Source of the DNA: Pseudomonadota bacterium
GTDB lineage: Bacteria; Pseudomonadota; Gammaproteobacteria; Burkholderiales; SG8-41
Reading direction: 5' to 3'
NCBI GenBank assembly: GCA_023431245.1
Contig: JAEYXO010000155.1
Location: 1-7,659, forward strand
DNA: 7,659 bases
Of this stretch, positions 5,159-7,659 are shown piece after piece. The number at the start of each line of letters is the position of its first letter. Positions within the stretch are counted from its first letter, which is position 1. The notes under the pieces are model-generated. The model saw nothing but the letters and a program-made list of their open reading frames with translations. It searched no databases and was not told the origin of the DNA. Position numbers and translations under genes: made by a program.

Positions 5159-6130
5159 ATGACTGCAAACAAGACAGATCCGGCGATCGCCAGCCTGCTG
5201 CGGCGCCTGCGCCGCGCCCGGGTGCTGGTGGTCGGCGACGTGATGCTCGACCGCTACTGGTTCGGCGAGGTCAGCCGCATTTCGCCCGAGGCGCCGGTGC
5301 CTGTGGTCAAGGTCGACCGCGTGGAAGAGCGTCCCGGCGGCGCGGCCAATGTGGCGCGCAATGCATCCGCGCTCAGCGCGAAAACGGCGCTGCTGTCGGT
5401 GGTGGGTCGCGACGAGGCCGGGCGCAGCCTGCGCCAGTTGCTGAAGCGCGAGGGCATTGCCGCGAGCCTGCATGACGACGCCACGGTGTCGACCACCGTC
5501 AAGCTGCGGGTCATCGGCCGCCAGCAGCAGCTGCTGCGCGCGGACTTCGAAACCGTCCCCGGACACGAGGTGCTGGCTTCGAAGCTGCAGGATTTCCGGC
5601 GCCTGCTGAAGGGTTGCGACGTGGTGATCCTGTCGGATTACGGCAAGGGCGGCCTGGCACACATCGCGCGGATGATTGCGCTGGCGCGCCGCGCGGGCAA
5701 ACCGGTGCTGGTCGATCCCAAGGGAGAGGATTATTCGCGTTACCGCGGCGCCACGCTGATCACGCCCAACCGTGCCGAATTGCGCGCGGTGATCGGCGGC
5801 TGGAGCAGCGAGAGCATGCTGAATGGCAGGGCGCAGGCCATGCGCCGCCGCCTCGGACTGGGCGGGCTGCTGGTGACCCGCAGCGAGGAAGGCATGACGC
5901 TGTACCAGCGTGGCGGGCGGCTGCACGTGCCGGCACAGGCGCGCGAGGTCTACGATGTCAGCGGCGCCGGCGATACGGTGATTGCAACAATCGGCGTGAT
6001 GCTGGCAGCGGGCGAAAGCCTGGAGCAGGCGGTGCGCATTGCCAACCGCGCGGCGGGCATCGTTGTCGGCAAGTTCGGCACCGCGGTGACCCATCCCGGC
6101 GAGCTGTTTCCGCCGCAGCAGGAGGACTGA
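5159..6130 (+). CDS. rfaE1: D-glycero-beta-D-manno-heptose-7-phosphate kinase (stand-alone RfaE1/HldA type)
   Basis: Phosphorylates D-glycero-D-manno-heptose 7-phosphate at C-1, an early step towards ADP-L-glycero-D-manno-heptose for the LPS inner core. The 323-residue protein is a PfkB-type sugar kinase: GDVMLDRYWFG (26-36), the glycine-rich PGGAANVARN (59-68), DYGKGGL, DPKGEDYSRYRGATLITPNRAE in the middle, and the catalytic GAGD motif with the base aspartate 272. Heptose-specific spacing around DRYWFGEVSRISPEAPVPV points to this family over ribokinase or fructokinase. E. coli HldE is a fusion of about 477 residues with a C-terminal adenylyltransferase; that domain is absent here and the frame ends cleanly, so HldC (RfaE2) must be encoded elsewhere. 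Start: ATG 5159 is chosen over an in-frame TTG at 5144; neither has a good ribosome binding site. hldD follows after 3 bases. Confidence 0.94.
   Translation: MTANKTDPAIASLLRRLRRARVLVVGDVMLDRYWFGEVSRISPEAPVPVVKVDRVEERPGGAANVARNASALSAKTALLSVVGRDEAGRSLRQLLKREGIAASLHDDATVSTTVKLRVIGRQQQLLRADFETVPGHEVLASKLQDFRRLLKGCDVVILSDYGKGGLAHIARMIALARRAGKPVLVDPKGEDYSRYRGATLITPNRAELRAVIGGWSSESMLNGRAQAMRRRLGLGGLLVTRSEEGMTLYQRGGRLHVPAQAREVYDVSGAGDTVIATIGVMLAAGESLEQAVRIANRAAGIVVGKFGTAVTHPGELFPPQQED
6120..6125 (+). promoter_or_regulatory. consensus ribosome binding site of hldD
   Basis: AGGAGG lies inside the last codons of rfaE1, 8 bases before the hldD ATG at 6134. It is the only perfect Shine-Dalgarno sequence in the window and suggests hldD is translated more strongly than its neighbours. 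Confidence 0.85.
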
Positions 6131-6133
6131 AGC

Positions 6134-7126
6134 ATGGTTTACGTGGTGACCGGCGCCGCGGGATTCATCGGTGCCAACCTGGTCAGGGGGCTCAACGCGC
6201 AGGGCATCACCGACATTCTTGCCGTCGATGACCTGACGCAGGGCGACAAATTCCGCAACCTCGTCGACTGCACGATCAGCGATTACCTCGACAAGGACGA
6301 ATTCCTTGCGCGGCTGAAGGCGGGCGGTTTCCGGCGGGCGGTGAAGGCGGTGTTCCACCAGGGTGCCTGCTCCGACACCACGGCCAGCGACGGCCGCTAC
6401 GTGATGGACGTCAATTACGCCTATTCCTGCGCGCTGCTCGATTTCTGCGCGGCGGAGATGACTCCCCTCATTTACGCGTCTTCCGCGGCAACATACGGCG
6501 CGCACGCCGAATTCCGCGAGGACCCGGCTTGCGAAGGGCCGCTCAATGTCTACGGCTGGTCGAAGCTGCTGTTCGACCAGCGCGTGCGCCGGCTTCCGCC
6601 GGGTGGTTCACAGGTGGTCGGCCTGCGTTATTTCAACGTTTACGGCGAGCGCGAACAGCACAAGGGGCGCATGGCCTCGGTGGCGTACCACTTTTTCAAC
6701 CAGTACCGCGCCGAGGGCCATGTGCGCCTGTTCGAGGGCAGCGGCGGTTACGGCAACGGCGAGCAACGCCGCGATTTCATCTCCGTCGAAGACGTGGTGA
6801 GGCTCAACCTGTTTTTCCTGCAGAACCCGATGGTGTCCGGCATCTACAACTGCGGCACCGGCGCGGCGCAGTCCTTCAACGACGTGGCGGTGGCGGCGGT
6901 GAATGCCTGCCGTGCCGCGGAGGGCCGTCCGGCAGCGACGCTGCATGAGCTGCAGCAGCAGAAGGTCATCCGTTACATCCCGTTCCCCGGCGACCTCAAG
7001 GGCAAGTACCAGAGTTACACCCAGGCCGACCTGACGGCGTTGCGCGCCGCGGGTTATGCCACGCCGTTCCTGACCGTGGAACAGGGCGTGTCGCGCTATA
7101 TCCACCAGCTGCTGGCCCGGGACTGA
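6134..7126 (+). CDS. hldD: ADP-L-glycero-D-manno-heptose 6-epimerase
   Basis: Last enzyme of nucleotide-activated heptose synthesis: converts ADP-D-glycero-D-manno-heptose to the L-glycero form used by the inner-core heptosyltransferases. It is a 330-residue short-chain dehydrogenase-type epimerase. The NADP-binding TGAAGFIGANL (6-16) gives the GxxGxxG fold signature. FHQGACSDTT, YASSAATYG (from 114, with serine 116), NVYGWSK (138-144, tyrosine 140 and lysine 144) and RYFNVYG followed by HKGRMASVAYH (lysine 177) are all present. In E. coli HldD tyrosine 140 and lysine 178 are the catalytic acid/base pair, and both have counterparts here. It lies 3 bases after rfaE1 and 3 bases before cysM, so the three genes are almost certainly one transcript. 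Two steps of the pathway (kinase, epimerase) are adjacent; isomerase GmhA, phosphatase GmhB and adenylyltransferase HldC are not in the window. Confidence 0.97.
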   Translation: MVYVVTGAAGFIGANLVRGLNAQGITDILAVDDLTQGDKFRNLVDCTISDYLDKDEFLARLKAGGFRRAVKAVFHQGACSDTTASDGRYVMDVNYAYSCALLDFCAAEMTPLIYASSAATYGAHAEFREDPACEGPLNVYGWSKLLFDQRVRRLPPGGSQVVGLRYFNVYGEREQHKGRMASVAYHFFNQYRAEGHVRLFEGSGGYGNGEQRRDFISVEDVVRLNLFFLQNPMVSGIYNCGTGAAQSFNDVAVAAVNACRAAEGRPAATLHELQQQKVIRYIPFPGDLKGKYQSYTQADLTALRAAGYATPFLTVEQGVSRYIHQLLARD

Positions 7127-7129
7127 GCG

Positions 7130-7659
7130 ATGCGGCACACGCTCGCGGATTTCGTCGGCAACACGCCGCTGGTACGCCTGCAGCGCATGCCCGGCAACAC
7201 CACGAATGCGATCCTGCTCAAGCTCGAAGGCAACAATCCCGCGGGCTCGGTGAAGGACCGGCCGGCGCTGTCGATGGTGAGGCGCGCCGAGGAGCGCGGC
7301 GCCATCAAGCCCGGCGACACGCTGATCGAACCCACCAGCGGCAACACCGGCATCGCGCTGGCGATGGCGGCCGCGATCATGGGTTACCGCATGGTGCTGG
7401 TGATGCCGGAGAACCAGTCGCTGGAGCGCCAGCAGACCATGCGCGCCTACGGTGCGGAACTGGTGCTGACGCCCAAGGCGGCGAGCATGGAGGGCGCGCG
7501 CGATGTCGCCGAACGCATGGTGCGCGAAGGCAGGGGCGTCATGCTCGACCAGTTTGCCAACCCCGACAATCCGCTGGCGCATTACGAAGGCACCGGCCCC
7601 GAAATCTGGCGCGATACCGGCGGCAAGGTTACTCATTTCATTTCGAGCATGGGCACCAC
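7130..7659 (+). CDS. cysM: cysteine synthase B (O-acetylserine sulfhydrylase B), 3' truncated by the window
   Basis: PLP-dependent enzyme that makes cysteine from O-acetylserine and sulfide; the CysM form can also use thiosulfate in enterics. The 176 codons present cover somewhat over half of a protein of about 300 residues; the frame is open to the window edge. Landmarks: GNTPLVRLQRM (10-20), NNPAGSVKDRPA with PLP lysine 42, the substrate-binding TSGNTGIALAM (69-79), MRAYGAELVLTPK, MEGARDVA, LDQFANPDNPLAHYEGTGPEIW and ISSMGTT at the edge. The NPAGSVKDR and QFANPDNPLAHY versions favour CysM over CysK, which typically has a different motif around the lysine. ATG 7130 begins 3 bases after the hldD stop; a GGGA at 7119-7122 may serve as a weak ribosome binding site. 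Its link to the LPS genes is positional, not a known functional partnership. Confidence 0.95.
   Translation, partial: MRHTLADFVGNTPLVRLQRMPGNTTNAILLKLEGNNPAGSVKDRPALSMVRRAEERGAIKPGDTLIEPTSGNTGIALAMAAAIMGYRMVLVMPENQSLERQQTMRAYGAELVLTPKAASMEGARDVAERMVREGRGVMLDQFANPDNPLAHYEGTGPEIWRDTGGKVTHFISSMGT

Noticed and set aside
5087..6505. Antisense open frame (472 codons, - strand) opposite rfaE1 and the start of hldD.
   Set aside because: Same artefact: composition-driven absence of stops opposite conserved + strand genes, with no family motif in the translation.
6608..7636. Antisense open frame (342 codons, - strand) opposite hldD and cysM.
   Set aside because: Opposite strongly conserved coding sequence; low-complexity His/Arg/Ala-rich translation, no start signal and no domain.
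1..7659. Mobile elements, CRISPR arrays, tRNA or rRNA genes, defence or novel systems.
   Set aside because: The window is filled by nine conserved core genes with short gaps (largest 93 bases). No inverted-repeat-bounded element, repeat array or RNA gene signature was seen on either strand.

Overview
The window looks like a chromosomal housekeeping segment from a betaproteobacterium. The evidence is the gene order cmk, rpsA, ihfB, lapA, lapB, pyrF, rfaE1 (heptose kinase), hldD, cysM, all on the + strand, together with high GC, strong preference for C or G at third codon positions, and protein motifs close to their Escherichia coli counterparts. Genus cannot be fixed from this. There is no sign of a mobile element, CRISPR array, tRNA or rRNA, and coding density is close to complete.

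Layout. Positions 1-28 may hold the last codons of an upstream gene. Positions 30-2807 carry an information-processing block: cytidylate kinase (cmk), ribosomal protein S1 (rpsA) and the beta subunit of integration host factor (ihfB). It closes with a very clear intrinsic terminator at 2834-2863. A second block starts 33 bases later: the membrane proteins LapA and LapB, which control lipopolysaccharide (LPS) assembly, followed by pyrF (UMP synthesis). After a 40-base gap with a possible promoter come rfaE1 and hldD, which act in ADP-L-glycero-D-manno-heptose synthesis for the LPS inner core, and then cysM, which runs off the right end. The last three genes are separated by 3 bases each.

How the genes fit together. 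cmk and pyrF both serve pyrimidine nucleotide supply. rpsA and ihfB are growth-linked expression factors. lapA/lapB (LPS quality control through LpxC turnover in E. coli) and rfaE1/hldD (core heptose) form an envelope theme. cysM (cysteine synthase B) appears to be a co-transcribed passenger.

No undescribed system was found. The points that deserve a second look are mostly regulatory or compositional: an 83% A+T island inside cmk; an rpsA leader with no Shine-Dalgarno sequence but with a copy of the 16S rRNA 3' tail (anti-Shine-Dalgarno) just before the start codon; a weak terminator-like hairpin in the same leader; and a sharp change of third-codon-position composition about 230 bases into rpsA.
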